Shown in pieces: positions 50,191 through 62,035 of a DNA stretch of 64,000 nt (position 1 is the stretch's first letter; every line of letters begins with the position of its first letter). Position numbers and translations under genes: made by a program. This DNA is from Amycolatopsis jiangsuensis. GTDB taxonomy: Bacteria > Actinomycetota > Actinomycetes > Mycobacteriales > Pseudonocardiaceae. Location of the stretch: the NCBI RefSeq assembly GCF_014204865.1, contig NZ_JACHMG010000001.1, forward strand, positions 4,428,501 to 4,492,500, given 5' to 3'. A model generated the notes under the pieces. That model worked only from the letters and a program-made list of their open reading frames with translations, ran no database searches and was not told the DNA's origin.

Positions 50191-51768
50191 TTACGAGGCG
50201 AATCCGCCGGAGGCTGCCCAGTTCAGCGCGAACGCGGGCACGATGCCGAGCACCAGGGTCACCACCACGCCGAGCGTGATGGCCGCGGTGGTGAAGCCAC
50301 CCGGCACGGTGACCGTCGGGCCGTCCGCGGCCGGTTCGGAGAAGTACATCAGCACGATCACCCGCAGGTAGAAGAACGCGGCCACCGCGCTGAACACCAG
50401 CGCGACCACCACCAGCGGGGCCATCCCGTCCGACAGCGCGGCGGAAAACACCACGAACTTGCCCACGAACCCGCTCGTCAACGGGATCCCGGCCAGTGCC
50501 AGCAACAGGAACGTGAACACCCCCGCCAGCACCGGCGACCGTTTCGCCAGCCCGGCCCACGCGGACAGGTGGGTGGCCTCCCCGGTGGAATCGCGGACCA
50601 GGCTGATCACGCCGAACGCGGCGAGCGTGGTGAACCCGTAGGCCAGCAGGTAGAACAGCGTGCTGGACAGGCCGTCCTCGGTCATCGCGATGGCACCGAC
50701 GAGCAGGAAGCCCGCGTGCGCGATCGAGGAGTAGGCGATCATCCGCTTCACGTCGGTCTGGGTGAGGCCGAGGATCGCGCCGATCACCATCGAGATGATC
50801 GCCACCGCCCACAGCACCCCGCGCCATTCCCAGCTGGTCGAGGAGAACGCGACCGAGAGCACCCGCAGGATCCCGCCGAACGCGGCCACCTTCGTGCAAG
50901 CCGCCATGAAGCCGGTGACCGGCGTCGGCGCACCCTGGTAGACGTCCGGGGTCCAGGTGTGGAACGGCCCCACCGAACCCTTGAACAGCAAGCCCACCAC
51001 GAGCAGTCCGAGCCCGGCGAACAACAGCGTGTCCGACCGGTCCGAACCGGCCGCGGCGTGCGCGATGTCGGCGAGCTTGACCGAGTTCGCGTAGCCGTAG
51101 AGCAGCGCCAGCCCGTAGAGGAAGAACGCCGAGGAGAACGCGCCCAGCAGGAAGTACTTCACCGCCGACTCCTGCGAGATGAGCCGGCGCCGCCGCGCGA
51201 GACCGCACATCAGGTACAGCGGCAGGCTCAGCACCTCGAGGGCGATGAACATGGTGAGCAGGTCGTTGGCCGCGCAGAAGGCCATCATGCCGCCGAGCGC
51301 GAACAACGTCAGCGGGAAGACCTCGGTCTGCGACGCCGTGGTGGCACCGGCCTGCGCGCGGTCCCGCGCGGTGCCGGGACTGATCGCCGCCTGCGCCACG
51401 AACGCACCGCCCGGCTCGACCTTGCGGTCCGCGATGAGGAACAACGCGCCGAGGGCCAGCAGCAGCAGCGTGCCCCACAGGAACAACGACGGCCCGTCCA
51501 CCGAGATCGCCCCGGAGAACGTGGTGGTGCCCGCCTGCGGTGCCGAGCCGCTGGCGTAGGTGATCAGCGAAACCCCGGCGGCCACGATCGCGATGACCGA
51601 GATCGCGACCTGGATCCCCCACCGCGTCGCCTTGGGCGCGAACGCTTCCACCAGGACACCCACACATGCGATGCCGAAGACGATCAGCATCGGCAGCACG
51701 GCCGCGTAATCGACCGCGGGCGCCTGCACCGCCGCGGTGGGCGCCTGCGCGAGGAACATGTCGAGCAC
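50191..51768 (-). CDS. nuoN: NADH-quinone oxidoreductase subunit N
   Basis: This 525-residue antiporter-like proton channel of Complex I has about 14 membrane spans. Conserved segments are LEVLSLPLYLMCGLARRRRL (Glu of TM5), LFKGSVGPFHTWTPDVYQGA (TM7 Lys and following loop) and TQTDVKRMIAYSSIAHAGFL (Lys of TM8). It is the last gene of the operon, four bases after nuoM. Confidence 0.96.
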   Translation of the reverse strand: MLDMFLAQAPTAAVQAPAVDYAAVLPMLIVFGIACVGVLVEAFAPKATRWGIQVAISVIAIVAAGVSLITYASGSAPQAGTTTFSGAISVDGPSLFLWGTLLLLALGALFLIADRKVEPGGAFVAQAAISPGTARDRAQAGATTASQTEVFPLTLFALGGMMAFCAANDLLTMFIALEVLSLPLYLMCGLARRRRLISQESAVKYFLLGAFSSAFFLYGLALLYGYANSVKLADIAHAAAGSDRSDTLLFAGLGLLVVGLLFKGSVGPFHTWTPDVYQGAPTPVTGFMAACTKVAAFGGILRVLSVAFSSTSWEWRGVLWAVAIISMVIGAILGLTQTDVKRMIAYSSIAHAGFLLVGAIAMTEDGLSSTLFYLLAYGFTTLAAFGVISLVRDSTGEATHLSAWAGLAKRSPVLAGVFTFLLLALAGIPLTSGFVGKFVVFSAALSDGMAPLVVVALVFSAVAAFFYLRVIVLMYFSEPAADGPTVTVPGGFTTAAITLGVVVTLVLGIVPAFALNWAASGGFAS

Positions 51769-51771
51769 GGT

Positions 51772-53322
51772 TTACTTGCCTCCCTGCACGGCAGACAGTG
51801 TCGCCTGCACCGACGGGGTGATCGTGTCGAGCATCGGCTTGGGATACACACCCAAGCCGATGATCAGGATGACCATCGGCGCGAGAATGGCGATCTCGCG
51901 TCCGCCGAGGTCCTTGATGGCCTTCTTGGCACCCAGTTCCGGTGCCATCGCGGTGCCGGGGCCGCCGCCGGCGCCGATCAGCGCGTCGCCCCGTACCGGG
52001 CCCTGCATGACCCGCTGGTAGAGCCACAGCACGTAGGCCGCGGCGAGCACCATGCCCACGGTCGCGATGATCGTGTACACCGGGTGGTCCACAAAGGACC
52101 CCAGCAGCACCAGGAACTCGCTGATGAACGAGTTCGTACCGGGCAGCGACAGCGCCGACAGCCCGGCGATCAGCAGCATCCCGCCCAGCAGCGGGGTCAC
52201 CTTCGCCATCCCGCCGTAGTCCGAGATGCGGGTCGAACCACCGCGCATCACGATCAGGCCGACCACCACGATCAGCATGCCGGTGGAAAGGCTGTGGTTG
52301 AGCATGTAGGACACCGAGCCGACCATGGCCTGCTCGTTGAAGGTGAAGATGCCCAGCGCGATGAAGCCGAAGTGGGCGATCGAGACGTAGGCGAGGAACC
52401 GCTTCATGTCGGTCTGCCCGGCCGCGAGGATCGACCCGTAGATCACGCCGATCACCGAGAGCACCAGCACCAGCGGCGCCAGTGTCTTGCTCGCCTCCGG
52501 GAACATCGGCAGGCAGTAGCGCAGGAAGCCGAACGTGCCGACCTTGTCCAGCACGCCGACCAGCAGCACCGCGACGCCGATCGGCGCCTGGCCGGCCGCG
52601 TCGGGCAGCCAGGTGTGGAACGGCACCAGCGGGGCCTTGATCGCGAAGGCGAGGAAGAACCCGAGGAAGAGCCAGACCTGGGTGCCGGTCGGCGCGTCCC
52701 GCACCACGGTGACCAGGGTGGCCCAGTCGAAGGTGCCCTTGCCGAGCTTGTCCGAGGCCAGCGAGTACGCCCCGATCGCCGAGGCCAGCATGATCAGGCC
52801 GCCGAGGAACGAGTACAGGAAGAACTTCACCGCCGCGTACTGCCGGTTCGCGCCGCCGTAGCCGCCGATCAGGAAGTACATCGGGATCAGCATGATCTCG
52901 AACAGCACGTAGAAGAGGAACACGTCGGTCGCCGCGAAGACGCCGATCGTGATCGCCTCCTGCAGCAGGATCAGCGACAGGAACCCGCCGGCACTGCGGC
53001 CGGCCGGGAGCTTGTCGGTGAGCCCGAGCGCCCCCACCACGATCGGCACGAGCAGCGCGATCACCGCGATCATGATCAGCGAGATGCCGTCGGTGCCGAA
53101 CGAGATGTGGATGCCGAACGTCGGGATCCAGTCCATCGTGGTGGCCTGCTGGATGCGTTCGCCCGAGGGCGAGTAGCTCGCCCAGAACGGAATGATCAGC
53201 AGGAACTCCACAATGGACACGACGAGCGCGGTCGCGACCGCCGCCCGGTCGTTCCCCTTGAGGAACGCCAGCGCCAGCGAGCCCACCAGGGGCAGCAGGA
53301 TGAGCGCCAGAAGCCAAGTCAT
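51772..53322 (-). CDS. nuoM: NADH-quinone oxidoreductase subunit M
   Basis: This 516-residue antiporter-like subunit shows FYVLFEIMLIPMYFLIGGYG (TM5 Glu), FAIKAPLVPFHTWLPDAAGQ (TM7 Lys) and AAGQTDMKRFLAYVSIAHFG (TM8 Lys). It begins one base after nuoL ends and is followed by nuoN. Confidence 0.97.
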   Translation of the reverse strand: MTWLLALILLPLVGSLALAFLKGNDRAAVATALVVSIVEFLLIIPFWASYSPSGERIQQATTMDWIPTFGIHISFGTDGISLIMIAVIALLVPIVVGALGLTDKLPAGRSAGGFLSLILLQEAITIGVFAATDVFLFYVLFEIMLIPMYFLIGGYGGANRQYAAVKFFLYSFLGGLIMLASAIGAYSLASDKLGKGTFDWATLVTVVRDAPTGTQVWLFLGFFLAFAIKAPLVPFHTWLPDAAGQAPIGVAVLLVGVLDKVGTFGFLRYCLPMFPEASKTLAPLVLVLSVIGVIYGSILAAGQTDMKRFLAYVSIAHFGFIALGIFTFNEQAMVGSVSYMLNHSLSTGMLIVVVGLIVMRGGSTRISDYGGMAKVTPLLGGMLLIAGLSALSLPGTNSFISEFLVLLGSFVDHPVYTIIATVGMVLAAAYVLWLYQRVMQGPVRGDALIGAGGGPGTAMAPELGAKKAIKDLGGREIAILAPMVILIIGLGVYPKPMLDTITPSVQATLSAVQGGK

Positions 53323-53323
53323 G

Positions 53324-55231
53324 TCAGGAGAACCTCACCAGCAGAAGGGCCGCCAGAAGCAGGAACGTGCCACCGAGCATGGACAACGCGTAGGACCGCA
53401 CGAACCCGGTCTGCAGCCGGCGCAGCCGCCCGGATCCACCGCCGAGGGCCGCGGCGAGGCCGTTGACCGCCCCGTCCACCCCGCGGTTGTCCACGTAGAC
53501 CAGCGCCCGCGACAGCCAGGTGCCCGGACGGGCGACCAGCGTCTCGTTGAGCGCGTTGCCGTAGAGGTCCCGCCGGGCCGCGCGGACCGGCCAGGACACC
53601 CGCTCGGGCTTCTCGACCGGGACGTCGCGCGACGGCCGGAACAGCCACACCGCCAGCAGCACGCCGATCGCCGCGAGCACCAGGGTGGCCGCCGGCACCG
53701 TCCACGACGGAATCGGGGTGTGCTCGGCCTCCTCGAACTCGCCGAGCACCGGGGACAGCCAGTCGACGAACCGGTTGCCCAGCGCGAAGAACGCGCCCGC
53801 ACCGACCGAGCCGACCGCCAGGATCACCATCGGGATCCACATCACCGGCGTGGACTCGTGCGGGTGGAAGTCGCGGCCGTCGGCGGACTTGATCTCCTTC
53901 CACCGCGACTTGCCGAAGAAGGTCATCATCATCAGCCGGGTCATGTAGAACGCCGTGAGCCCGGCGCCGATCACCGTGGCGAGCCCGAACACCCAGCCAC
54001 GCCAGCCTTCCTGGCCGAACGCGGCCTCGATGATCGCGTCCTTGGTGTAGTACCCGGTGAGGAACGGGAAGCCGATGATCGCCAGATAGCCGAGGCCGAA
54101 GGTGACGAAGGTGATCGGCATCTTCTTCGCCAGCCCGCCGAACTTGCGCATGTCGACCTCGTCGTTCATGCCGTGCATGACCGAACCGGCGCCGAGGAAC
54201 AGCCCGGCCTTGAAGAAGCCGTGCGCGACCAGGTGCATGATGCCGAGCGCGTAGATGCCCGGCCCGAGCCCGACCGCCAGCATCATGTAGCCGATCTGGC
54301 TGACCGTGGAGTACGCGAGCACCTTCTTGATGTCGTCGTAGGCGCAGCCGACGATGCATCCGAGCAGCAGCGTGATCGCGCCGACCAGGGTGACCACGAG
54401 CCTGCCGTCCGGTGTGGCGCTGAAGATCACGTTCGAGCGGGCGACCAGGTAGACGCCCGCGGTGACCATCGTCGCCGCGTGGATCAGCGCGGACACCGGG
54501 GTCGGGCCCTCCATCGCGTCCGGCAGCCAGGCCTGCAGCGGGAACTGGCCCGACTTACCGCAGGCTCCGAGCAGCAGCAGGATCGCGATCGCGGTGATCG
54601 CGCCGGAGGGGATCTGCCCGCTTGCGACACCGTCGAAGACCTGCGCGTAGCCGGTCGAGCCGGTGTACTTGAACATCAGGAAGATCGCCAGCGCCAGCCC
54701 GACGTCCCCGACGCGGTTCATCAGGAACGCCTTCTTCGCCGCGGTCGCCGCGGCCGGGCGGTGCTGGTACCAGCCGATGAGCAGGTAGGACGCGAGGCCC
54801 ACCCCCTCCCAGCCGAGGTACAGCGTCACGAAGCTGTTGCCCAGCACCAGAATCAGCATCGAGGCGACGAAGAGGTTCAGGTAGGCGAAGAACCGGTGCC
54901 TGCCCTCGTCGTCGGCCAGGTAGCCGATCGAGTAGAAGTGGATCAGCATGCCGACGCCGGTGATCAGCAGCACGAACGTCAACGACAGCGCGTCGATCCG
55001 CAGCCCGAAGTCCACCTGCAACTGGTCGACCGGGATCCAGGAGAACACCTTGGTGTCCACTGTGGATTTGCTGCCCGTGGCGAAGAACAGGATCACGGCG
55101 TACACGAAGGCCAGTACGACGGTGGCGGTGCCGAGCAGATGCCCCCACGCCCGTGCCCGTTTCCCGGAAAGCAGGAGAATCAGGGCGCCGAGGGCGGGCA
55201 GGGCCACCAGCAGCCACGATGATGCGGTCAC
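53324..55231 (-). CDS. nuoL: NADH-quinone oxidoreductase subunit L
   Basis: This 635-residue distal proton channel has [20 protein letters not shown] (TM5 Glu), [20 protein letters not shown] (TM7 Lys) and the TM8 region [20 protein letters not shown], followed by the long lateral helix region and a C-terminal span. It follows nuoK by 12 bases. Confidence 0.97.
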   Translation of the reverse strand: MTASSWLLVALPALGALILLLSGKRARAWGHLLGTATVVLAFVYAVILFFATGSKSTVDTKVFSWIPVDQLQVDFGLRIDALSLTFVLLITGVGMLIHFYSIGYLADDEGRHRFFAYLNLFVASMLILVLGNSFVTLYLGWEGVGLASYLLIGWYQHRPAAATAAKKAFLMNRVGDVGLALAIFLMFKYTGSTGYAQVFDGVASGQIPSGAITAIAILLLLGACGKSGQFPLQAWLPDAMEGPTPVSALIHAATMVTAGVYLVARSNVIFSATPDGRLVVTLVGAITLLLGCIVGCAYDDIKKVLAYSTVSQIGYMMLAVGLGPGIYALGIMHLVAHGFFKAGLFLGAGSVMHGMNDEVDMRKFGGLAKKMPITFVTFGLGYLAIIGFPFLTGYYTKDAIIEAAFGQEGWRGWVFGLATVIGAGLTAFYMTRLMMMTFFGKSRWKEIKSADGRDFHPHESTPVMWIPMVILAVGSVGAGAFFALGNRFVDWLSPVLGEFEEAEHTPIPSWTVPAATLVLAAIGVLLAVWLFRPSRDVPVEKPERVSWPVRAARRDLYGNALNETLVARPGTWLSRALVYVDNRGVDGAVNGLAAALGGGSGRLRRLQTGFVRSYALSMLGGTFLLLAALLLVRFS

Positions 55232-55243
55232 TCGGTCTCTCCC

Positions 55244-55543
55244 CTAGTACTTCAGCAGGTTCGTGTCGTCGACCGAGGCCGAACGGCGGGTGCGGAAGAT
55301 CGCCATGATGATCGCCAGGCCCACCACGACCTCGGCGGCGGCGACCACCATCACGAAGAACGCCATCACCTGGCCGTCCAGCCCGCCGTTGATCCGGGCG
55401 AAGGTGACCAGGCTGAGGTTCACCGCGTTGAGCATCAGCTCGATGCACATGAACACGACGATCGCGTTGCGGCGCACGAGCACGCCGACGGCTCCGATCG
55501 CGAACAGCAACGCCGAAAGCAGCAGGTAGTAGCTCGGGGTCAC
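55244..55543 (-). CDS. nuoK: NADH-quinone oxidoreductase subunit K
   Basis: This 99-residue subunit has three spans, with the conserved Glu residues in [17 protein letters not shown] (Glu about 36) and [14 protein letters not shown] (Glu about 72). It overlaps the nuoJ stop by four bases. Confidence 0.97.
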   Translation of the reverse strand: MTPSYYLLLSALLFAIGAVGVLVRRNAIVVFMCIELMLNAVNLSLVTFARINGGLDGQVMAFFVMVVAAAEVVVGLAIIMAIFRTRRSASVDDTNLLKY

Positions 55544-56412
55544 TTTCCTTCCCCTTCTTCTTCGCCCGTTTCGGGCTGCTCCGCGCCGACCAGCGCGTGC
55601 GCGTCCGGCTTCGGTCCCTCGTCCGCGATGAGCTTGCGGTCGCGCATCAGCTGGATCGCCGAAGTCGATTCGATGATCTCCGACAGCGACTCCGGCGCCA
55701 CCGAACCGTCCGGCAGCAGTGCCGGGACGGCCACCGAGTTCGCGGTGGCGAACACCCCCGGCCCCGGCAGCGGCGACGGACGGTCGTGCTCACCGCGGAA
55801 GCGCATCTTGACCAGCTCGCGCTGGCTGAGCTTGCCGTTCTTGGCGTTGCGATCGGTGAACGCGAGCACCATGGCACCGAGCGCGGCGGTGATCAGCAGC
55901 GCGGAGGTCAGCTCGAACGGGAACAGGTACTCGGTGAAGATGATCCGGCCGAGCCCGCCGGCCGCGCCGCCTGCCGTGGAGTACGGGTCCAGCGGCTGCG
56001 CCGGCGTCACGTTCACCAGCGAGCGGAACACCCCGGCCGCGATCAGCGCGGCCAGCCCGACGCCGAGGACCGTGGCGGCCAGCCGCTGCCCGCGCAGCAC
56101 CTCGACCACCGAATCGGAACTCTCCCGCCCGACCAGCATCAGCACGAACAGGAACAGCATCATGATCGCGCCGGTGTAGACGATGATCTGGGTGAACCCG
56201 AGGAACGGCGCGGACTGGGTCATGTACAGCGCGCCCAGGCTCAGCATGGTGAGCACCAGCCACAGCGCCGAGTGCACGGCGTTGCGGGAGAAGATCATCC
56301 CCAGCGCGCCGAGCAGGCAGACCGGGCCGAGGATCCAGAACGCGATGGCCTCGCCTACCGGAACCGACTGGTCGACCGCCCCCGTCGCCTGTGCGAGAAC
56401 TGCGGCGATCAT
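55540..56412 (-). CDS. nuoJ: NADH-quinone oxidoreductase subunit J
   Basis: This 290-residue subunit has five spans in the first 190 residues, with the conserved [20 protein letters not shown] and [22 protein letters not shown]-terminal cytoplasmic tail of about 100 residues, acidic at the end ([13 protein letters not shown]), is an actinobacterial addition. ATG at 56412 overlaps the nuoI stop. Confidence 0.95.
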   Translation of the reverse strand: MIAAVLAQATGAVDQSVPVGEAIAFWILGPVCLLGALGMIFSRNAVHSALWLVLTMLSLGALYMTQSAPFLGFTQIIVYTGAIMMLFLFVLMLVGRESSDSVVEVLRGQRLAATVLGVGLAALIAAGVFRSLVNVTPAQPLDPYSTAGGAAGGLGRIIFTEYLFPFELTSALLITAALGAMVLAFTDRNAKNGKLSQRELVKMRFRGEHDRPSPLPGPGVFATANSVAVPALLPDGSVAPESLSEIIESTSAIQLMRDRKLIADEGPKPDAHALVGAEQPETGEEEGEGK

Positions 56413-56948
56413 TGCTTCGCCTCCTGCGCCCCGCGGGCCAGTTCCGGCCCGTTGACGTAGTAGTCCTGTTCGTTCTCGCCGAGCCGCATCGGGTGCGGCG
56501 GCTGCTCCATCCCGGGCAGCAGCGGGGCGAGCAGGTCTTCCTTGGTGTAGATGAGCCGCTGACGGTCGTCGTCGGCGAGCTCGTAGAAGTTGATCATCGT
56601 GAGGGATCGCGTCGGGCACGCCTCGATGCACAGCCCGCAGCCGATGCAGCGCAGGTAGTTGATCTGGTAGTCCGCGCCGTAGCGTTCACCAGGGGAGTAC
56701 CGCGCCTCCTCGGTGTTGTCGCCGCCCTCCACGAAGATCGCGTCCGCCGGGCAGGCCCACGCGCACAGTTCGCAGCCGACGCACTTCTCCAGCCCGTCCG
56801 GATGCCGGTTGAGCTGGTGGCGCCCGTGGTAGCGCGGGGCGGCCGGGGCACCGGCCTCCGGGTACTCCTCGGTGGCGACCTTCTTGAACATCATCCCGAA
56901 GGTGACGCCGAATCCCTTGATGGGATTGAGGAAGTCAGTTGCCGCCAT
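56409..56948 (-). CDS. nuoI: NADH-quinone oxidoreductase subunit I
   Basis: This 179-residue subunit carries two 4Fe-4S clusters: [17 protein letters not shown] (about 56-72) and [16 protein letters not shown] (about 101-116). It links NuoG electrons to the quinone site. Its start overlaps the nuoH 3' end by 14 bases. Confidence 0.97.
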   Translation of the reverse strand: MAATDFLNPIKGFGVTFGMMFKKVATEEYPEAGAPAAPRYHGRHQLNRHPDGLEKCVGCELCAWACPADAIFVEGGDNTEEARYSPGERYGADYQINYLRCIGCGLCIEACPTRSLTMINFYELADDDRQRLIYTKEDLLAPLLPGMEQPPHPMRLGENEQDYYVNGPELARGAQEAKQ

Positions 56949-58281
56949 CTTCTGCCCCTTCCTGTGCGGCTCCGGAGGTGACCCCGGCCGGCTTGCGCCG
57001 GGCGGCCCTCGCCTCCGCCTTGGCCAGCGCCTTCTGGCGCGGAGTGCTTTCCGGGACCCGCAGGTCCAGCGGCGGCAGCGGATGCCCGCCGCCGGTGAGA
57101 TCCACGTACTCCGACTCCGGCAGCTTCTTGTCCGGCAGCGCGAGGCTCAGCAGCACGAGCACCACCAGCACCACTCCGACACCGATGAGGATCTGCGGCC
57201 AGCTCCACTGGATGGTCCTGATCGCCACCACGACGATGATCCAGACCAGGTTCACCGGGACCAGGACCTTCCAGCCCAGCCGCATGAACTGGTCGTAGCG
57301 CATCCGCGGCAGCGTGCCGCGCAGCCAGATGAAGCAGAACAGCAGCACGAAGGTCTTGGCGAAGAACCAGAGGACCGGCCACCAGTTCTGGTTCAGCGCC
57401 GAATCGTCGCCGACGAACGGGAACCGCCAGCCGCCGAGGAACAACGTGGTGCAGAACGCCGAGACGATCACCATGTTGACGTACTCGGCGAGGAAGAACA
57501 TCGCGAACTTCATCGAGCTGTACTCGGTGTGGAACCCGCCGACCAGCTCCGATTCGGCCTCCGCGAGGTCGAACGGCGCGCGGTTGGTCTCGCCCACCAT
57601 CGAGATCAGGTAGATCACGAAGCTCGGGATGAGCATGTAGAAGTACCAGCCGTGCGACTGCGCCTGCACGATCTCCGAGGTCTGCAGCGATCCGGCGTAG
57701 AGGATCACCGCGACGATCGACAGGCCCATCGCGATCTCGTAGGAGATCACCTGCGCGGCCGAGCGCAGCGCGCCGAGCAGCGGGTACGGCGATCCGGACG
57801 ACCAGCCGGCGAGCACGATGCCGTACACGCCGATCGACGAGCAGGCCAGGACCACCAGCACGCCGACCGGCAGGTCCACCAGCTGCAGCGTGGTCTGCTC
57901 ACCGAAGATCGAGACCACCGGGCCGAACGGGATGGCCGCCAGCGCGATCAGCGCGGGGACCGCGGACAGCACCGGCGCGAGGAAGTACACCTTGCGGTCG
58001 GCGGTGTCCGGGATGATCTGCTCCTTGAACGGGAGCTTCAGCGCGTCGGCCAGCGACTGCAGGTACCCGCCGGGGCCGACCCGGTTGGGACCGGGCCGGT
58101 TCTGCATCCGGCCGACCGCCTTGCGTTCCCAGACGATCAGGAAGATCGTCAGGATCGGCCCGATCAGCAGGATCACGATGGCCTTGATCAGGTAGAGCCA
58201 CCAGGGGTCGTCGGCCAGGATCCGGGCGCGTTCCGCGGCGTCCGGGACCTGGGCGAGCAACTGGGTGAGCTGCGGGCTCAC
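56935..58281 (-). CDS. nuoH: NADH-quinone oxidoreductase subunit H
   Basis: This 448-residue eight-span subunit forms the quinone channel. It contains [20 protein letters not shown], the acidic loop [20 protein letters not shown] and [20 protein letters not shown]. The C-terminal ~45 residues are a charged tail rich in Ala/Arg ([18 protein letters not shown]). It overlaps nuoG by four bases. Confidence 0.97.
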   Translation of the reverse strand: MSPQLTQLLAQVPDAAERARILADDPWWLYLIKAIVILLIGPILTIFLIVWERKAVGRMQNRPGPNRVGPGGYLQSLADALKLPFKEQIIPDTADRKVYFLAPVLSAVPALIALAAIPFGPVVSIFGEQTTLQLVDLPVGVLVVLACSSIGVYGIVLAGWSSGSPYPLLGALRSAAQVISYEIAMGLSIVAVILYAGSLQTSEIVQAQSHGWYFYMLIPSFVIYLISMVGETNRAPFDLAEAESELVGGFHTEYSSMKFAMFFLAEYVNMVIVSAFCTTLFLGGWRFPFVGDDSALNQNWWPVLWFFAKTFVLLFCFIWLRGTLPRMRYDQFMRLGWKVLVPVNLVWIIVVVAIRTIQWSWPQILIGVGVVLVVLVLLSLALPDKKLPESEYVDLTGGGHPLPPLDLRVPESTPRQKALAKAEARAARRKPAGVTSGAAQEGAEDGGN

Positions 58282-60743
58282 TGGTCACCTCCGGAGATCT
58301 GCACCAGCGCGCCGTGGCCCGCGGCGAGCGCGGGACGAACGGCGGAGCCGTCGGAGTTGCCGGGCAGCCACACGACGCCGTCCGGCAGGTCGGCGACCTC
58401 GATCGGCAGCGTGATCGAACCGCGCTCGTTCGACACCCGGACGGTGCCGCCGAGCCCTTCGGCAGTCGTGGCCGAGAGCCGGGCCACCGGGGTTCGCTGC
58501 GTGCCCTTGAGGTGTGGTTCGTCGTCCTGCAGCGATCCGTTGTCGATCAGCTGCCGCCAGGTCGCGAGCACCGCCTGCCCCGCACCGGGCACCGGCGCGG
58601 ACTGCGCCGGCGTGGCGACGTGCCCCCGGTTCGGGACCGCCTGGCCGAGCTTCGCGAAGTCGCCCGCGGCGGCGGCCGGGGTCTGGGTGAACAGGTCGGC
58701 GTCCATCTCGACGGCGAGGGTGTCCAGGACCCGGCCGTCCGGCAGGGATCCGGTGCCCTCGAGCGTGATCGCGAACTCGCGGCGCCTGCCCTCCCAGTTG
58801 AGGTAGCTGCCCGCCTTCTCCGCGGACGGCGCGACCGGCAGGACCACGTCGGCCCGCTCGGTCACCTCGCTCGCCCGCAGTTCCAGGCTGACCACGAACC
58901 CGGCGTTGTCCAGCGCGCGCCGGGCGAGGTCCGGATCCGGCAGGTCGTTCGGGTCCACACCGCCGACGACGAGCGCGTCGAGCTGACCGCCGGAGGCCGC
59001 CTGCAGGATGCCCGTGGTGTCGCGCCCCGGCTCGGCCGGAATCGAAGCGCCCCAGTGCTTTTCGACCTCGGCGCGCGCGGCGTCGTCGGTCACCGGGCGA
59101 CCGCCCGGAAGCAGGGTCGGCACGCATCCGGTGGCCAGCGCGCCCCGGTCGCCCGCACGCCGCGGGATCCAGGCGAGCCGCACGCCGGTGCGGTCGGCCA
59201 GCGCACGCAGTGCGGAGAACAGGCCGGGGATTTCCGCGGCGCGTTCACCGACCAGCACCACCGCGCCTTCGCCGCCGAGTGCCTCTTCGAGGTCCGGCGC
59301 GTGCTGCGCGATGCCTTCGACCGCGGCGGCCTCGCCACCCGGCACGCAGGCCAGCAGCTCGCCGAAGGTCTTGCGCACCGACGACGTCGTCCACTGTCCC
59401 AAGTGGACGACGCGGGTGCTGTTCTTGCGGGCCGCCTTGCGCAGCCGCAGGAACACGATCGGCGCTTCGTCCTCCGGCTCGAAGGCCACGCACAGCACCG
59501 TGCGGGCCTTCTCGAGGTCGGCGAACGTCACGCCGTTCACCTCGGCCGAGGCCACCCCCAGCGAGGTGAGCACCGCAAGCTCCTCGTCCGAGTGTGCCCG
59601 GGCGCGGAAGTCGATGTCGTTGGTGCGCAAGGCGACCCGAGCGAACTTCGAGTACGCGTAGGCGTCCTCGACGGTCAGCCGGCCCCCGGTGAGCACGCCG
59701 GCGCCGTTGCCCTCGCGGGCCTTCAGCAGACCGGCCGAGGCGACGCGGAGCGCGTCGGTCCAGGACGCCTCTTCCAGCTCACCGGCCTCGTTGCGGACCA
59801 GCGGACGGCGGATCCGGTCACCGGCCTGCAGGTAGCGGAACCCGAAGCGGCCCTTGTCGCACAGCCACTCCTCGTTCACCTCCGGGTCGTCACCGGCCAG
59901 CTTGCGCTGCACCTTGCCCCGCCGGAAGTCGGTGCGCTCGGCGCAGCCGGACGAGCAGTGCTCGCACACGCTCGGCGAGGACACCAGGTCGAACGGCCGC
60001 GACCGGAACCGGTAGGCCGCGCTGGTCAGCGCGCCGACCGGGCAGATCTGGATCACGTTGCCGGAGAAGTAGGACTGGAACGGCTGACCGGACGTCGTGC
60101 GCGAGGCCAGGTCGAGGACGTCCGCGGTCTCCGCGGTGCCGATCTGCTGGTGCGCGCCGCGCTCCAGCAGCTCGATGAACGGGTCCCCGGCGATCTGTGC
60201 GGAGAACCGGGTGCAGCGCTGGCACAGCACGCACCGTTCCCGGTCCAGCAGCACCTGGGTGGAGATCGGCAGCGGCTTCGGGAAGGTGCGCTTGGTGTCG
60301 ACGAAGCGCGAATCCGTGCGGCCGTGCGCGAGTGCCTGGTTCTGCAGCGGGCATTCGCCGCCCTTGTCGCAGATCGGGCAGTCCAGCGGGTGGTTGATCA
60401 GCAGCAGCTCCATCACGCCCTGCTGCGCCTTGTCCGCCACCGGCGAAGTCAGCTGCGTCTTGACCACCATGCCGTCCGCGACCGTCATGGTGCACGAGGC
60501 CTGCGGCTTCGGCATCGGACGGCCGCCCATCTCGACCTCGACCAGGCACTGGCGGCAGGCGCCTGCCGGGTCGAGCAGCGGATGGTCGCAGAACCGCGGG
60601 ATGACCGTGCCGAGCCGCTCGGCGGTGCGGATCAGCAGCTCGCCCTTGGGCGCGATGACCTCTTCCCCGTCGATGGTCAGCTTCACGTGGCCCTCGGGGA
60701 CCGGGGTCTCCTCGGTCGTGGGCTTGTCGGGCGCGATCGTCAT
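58278..60743 (-). CDS. nuoG: NADH-quinone oxidoreductase subunit G
   Basis: This 821-residue iron-sulfur subunit has a 2Fe-2S domain with [20 protein letters not shown], then [15 protein letters not shown] and [10 protein letters not shown] (4Fe-4S ligands). A molybdopterin-like Cys motif ([14 protein letters not shown]) is near residue 232, as in the N7 cluster of some NuoG. The rest is a degenerate molybdopterin oxidoreductase fold. ATG at 60743 overlaps nuoF. Confidence 0.97.
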   Translation of the reverse strand: MTIAPDKPTTEETPVPEGHVKLTIDGEEVIAPKGELLIRTAERLGTVIPRFCDHPLLDPAGACRQCLVEVEMGGRPMPKPQASCTMTVADGMVVKTQLTSPVADKAQQGVMELLLINHPLDCPICDKGGECPLQNQALAHGRTDSRFVDTKRTFPKPLPISTQVLLDRERCVLCQRCTRFSAQIAGDPFIELLERGAHQQIGTAETADVLDLASRTTSGQPFQSYFSGNVIQICPVGALTSAAYRFRSRPFDLVSSPSVCEHCSSGCAERTDFRRGKVQRKLAGDDPEVNEEWLCDKGRFGFRYLQAGDRIRRPLVRNEAGELEEASWTDALRVASAGLLKAREGNGAGVLTGGRLTVEDAYAYSKFARVALRTNDIDFRARAHSDEELAVLTSLGVASAEVNGVTFADLEKARTVLCVAFEPEDEAPIVFLRLRKAARKNSTRVVHLGQWTTSSVRKTFGELLACVPGGEAAAVEGIAQHAPDLEEALGGEGAVVLVGERAAEIPGLFSALRALADRTGVRLAWIPRRAGDRGALATGCVPTLLPGGRPVTDDAARAEVEKHWGASIPAEPGRDTTGILQAASGGQLDALVVGGVDPNDLPDPDLARRALDNAGFVVSLELRASEVTERADVVLPVAPSAEKAGSYLNWEGRRREFAITLEGTGSLPDGRVLDTLAVEMDADLFTQTPAAAAGDFAKLGQAVPNRGHVATPAQSAPVPGAGQAVLATWRQLIDNGSLQDDEPHLKGTQRTPVARLSATTAEGLGGTVRVSNERGSITLPIEVADLPDGVVWLPGNSDGSAVRPALAAGHGALVQISGGDQ

Positions 60744-62035
60744 GCCTGCGCTCCCACCAGTTCGTGCGCGGTTGCGGAACCCTGCTGTTGCCGGCAGAGC
60801 GCCAGGAACTCGTCCCGGAAGTACTTGATGCCGCTGGTGATCGGCGAAACCGCACCGTCCCCGAGCGCGCAGAACGAGCGGCCGAGGATGTTGTCGCAGA
60901 CGTCCAGCAGGGTGTCGATGTCCTCGGCGGTGCCGTGGCCCTCGACCATCCGCTCCAGGATTTGGGTGAGCCAGTACGTGCCCTCCCGACACGGCGTGCA
61001 CTTGCCGCAGGACTCGTGCTCGTAGAACTGCGTCCACTTCATCACCGCCCACGGCACGGACACGGTCTCGTTGAAGACCTGCACCGCGGTGGTGCCGAGC
61101 ATCGAACCGGCCTCGGCCGCGCCCTCGAAGTCGAGCGGCGTGTCCAGGTGCTCGGCGGTGAACATCGGCGTGGACGAACCACCCGGCGTCCAGAACTTGA
61201 GCGGAATGCCGTCCTTCATCCCGCCGGCCAGCTCCAGCAGCTCACGCAGCGTGGTGCCGAGCGGGCACTCGTACTGGCCAGGCTTTTCCACGTGTCCGGA
61301 GATCGAGTAGATCTTCGGACCGGGCGACTTCTCCCGGCCCATCTCGCGGAACCAGGCCGAACCGGCGTTGACGATGTACGGCGCGCTCGCGATGGTCTCG
61401 ACGTTGTTCACCGTGGTCGGCGCGGCGTACAGGCCGGCGGCGGCGGGGAACGGCGGCTTGAGCCGCGGCTGGCCACGGCGGCCTTCGAGCGAGTCGAGCA
61501 GCGCGGTTTCCTCACCGCAGATGTACGCGCCGGCGCCGGCGTGCACAGTCAGCTCGAGGTCGTAGCCGGTGCCGAAGATGTTCTTGCCGAGGTAGCCCTT
61601 GCGGTACGCCTCCCGCGTGGCCGCGTTGAGCCGCCGGATGCAGTGCAGTGCCTCGCCGCGCACGTAGATGAAGCAGTGGTGCGAACGCATCGCGTACGAG
61701 GCGATGATGCAGCCTTCGATGAGCGAGTGCGGGTCGGCCATCATCAGCGGGATGTCCTTGCAGGTACCCGGTTCGCCCTCGTCGGCGTTGATCACCAGAT
61801 AATGCGGCTTGTCCTCGTTGGGCGGCATGAACGACCACTTCACGCCCGCCGGGAAGCCCGCGCCGCCGCGACCGCGGAGACCGGAGTCCTTGACCACAGC
61901 CACGAGCTGCTCCGGCGTGGCCGCCAGTGCCTTGCGCGCGGCGGTGTAGCCCTCGAGCTGCTCGTAGGTCTCGATCCGCCAGGATTCCGGCGACAGCCAG
62001 CGCTTCGTGAGGACCGGAGTAATGGGATCAGGCAT
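60740..62035 (-). CDS. nuoF: NADH-quinone oxidoreductase subunit F
   Basis: This 431-residue NADH- and FMN-binding subunit shows [20 protein letters not shown] (NADH loop), [20 protein letters not shown] (FMN site) and [19 protein letters not shown] (4Fe-4S, three Cys, with a fourth in ALGDGAV-adjacent FCALGDG). ATG at 62035 overlaps the nuoE stop by one base. Confidence 0.97.
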   Translation of the reverse strand: MPDPITPVLTKRWLSPESWRIETYEQLEGYTAARKALAATPEQLVAVVKDSGLRGRGGAGFPAGVKWSFMPPNEDKPHYLVINADEGEPGTCKDIPLMMADPHSLIEGCIIASYAMRSHHCFIYVRGEALHCIRRLNAATREAYRKGYLGKNIFGTGYDLELTVHAGAGAYICGEETALLDSLEGRRGQPRLKPPFPAAAGLYAAPTTVNNVETIASAPYIVNAGSAWFREMGREKSPGPKIYSISGHVEKPGQYECPLGTTLRELLELAGGMKDGIPLKFWTPGGSSTPMFTAEHLDTPLDFEGAAEAGSMLGTTAVQVFNETVSVPWAVMKWTQFYEHESCGKCTPCREGTYWLTQILERMVEGHGTAEDIDTLLDVCDNILGRSFCALGDGAVSPITSGIKYFRDEFLALCRQQQGSATAHELVGAQA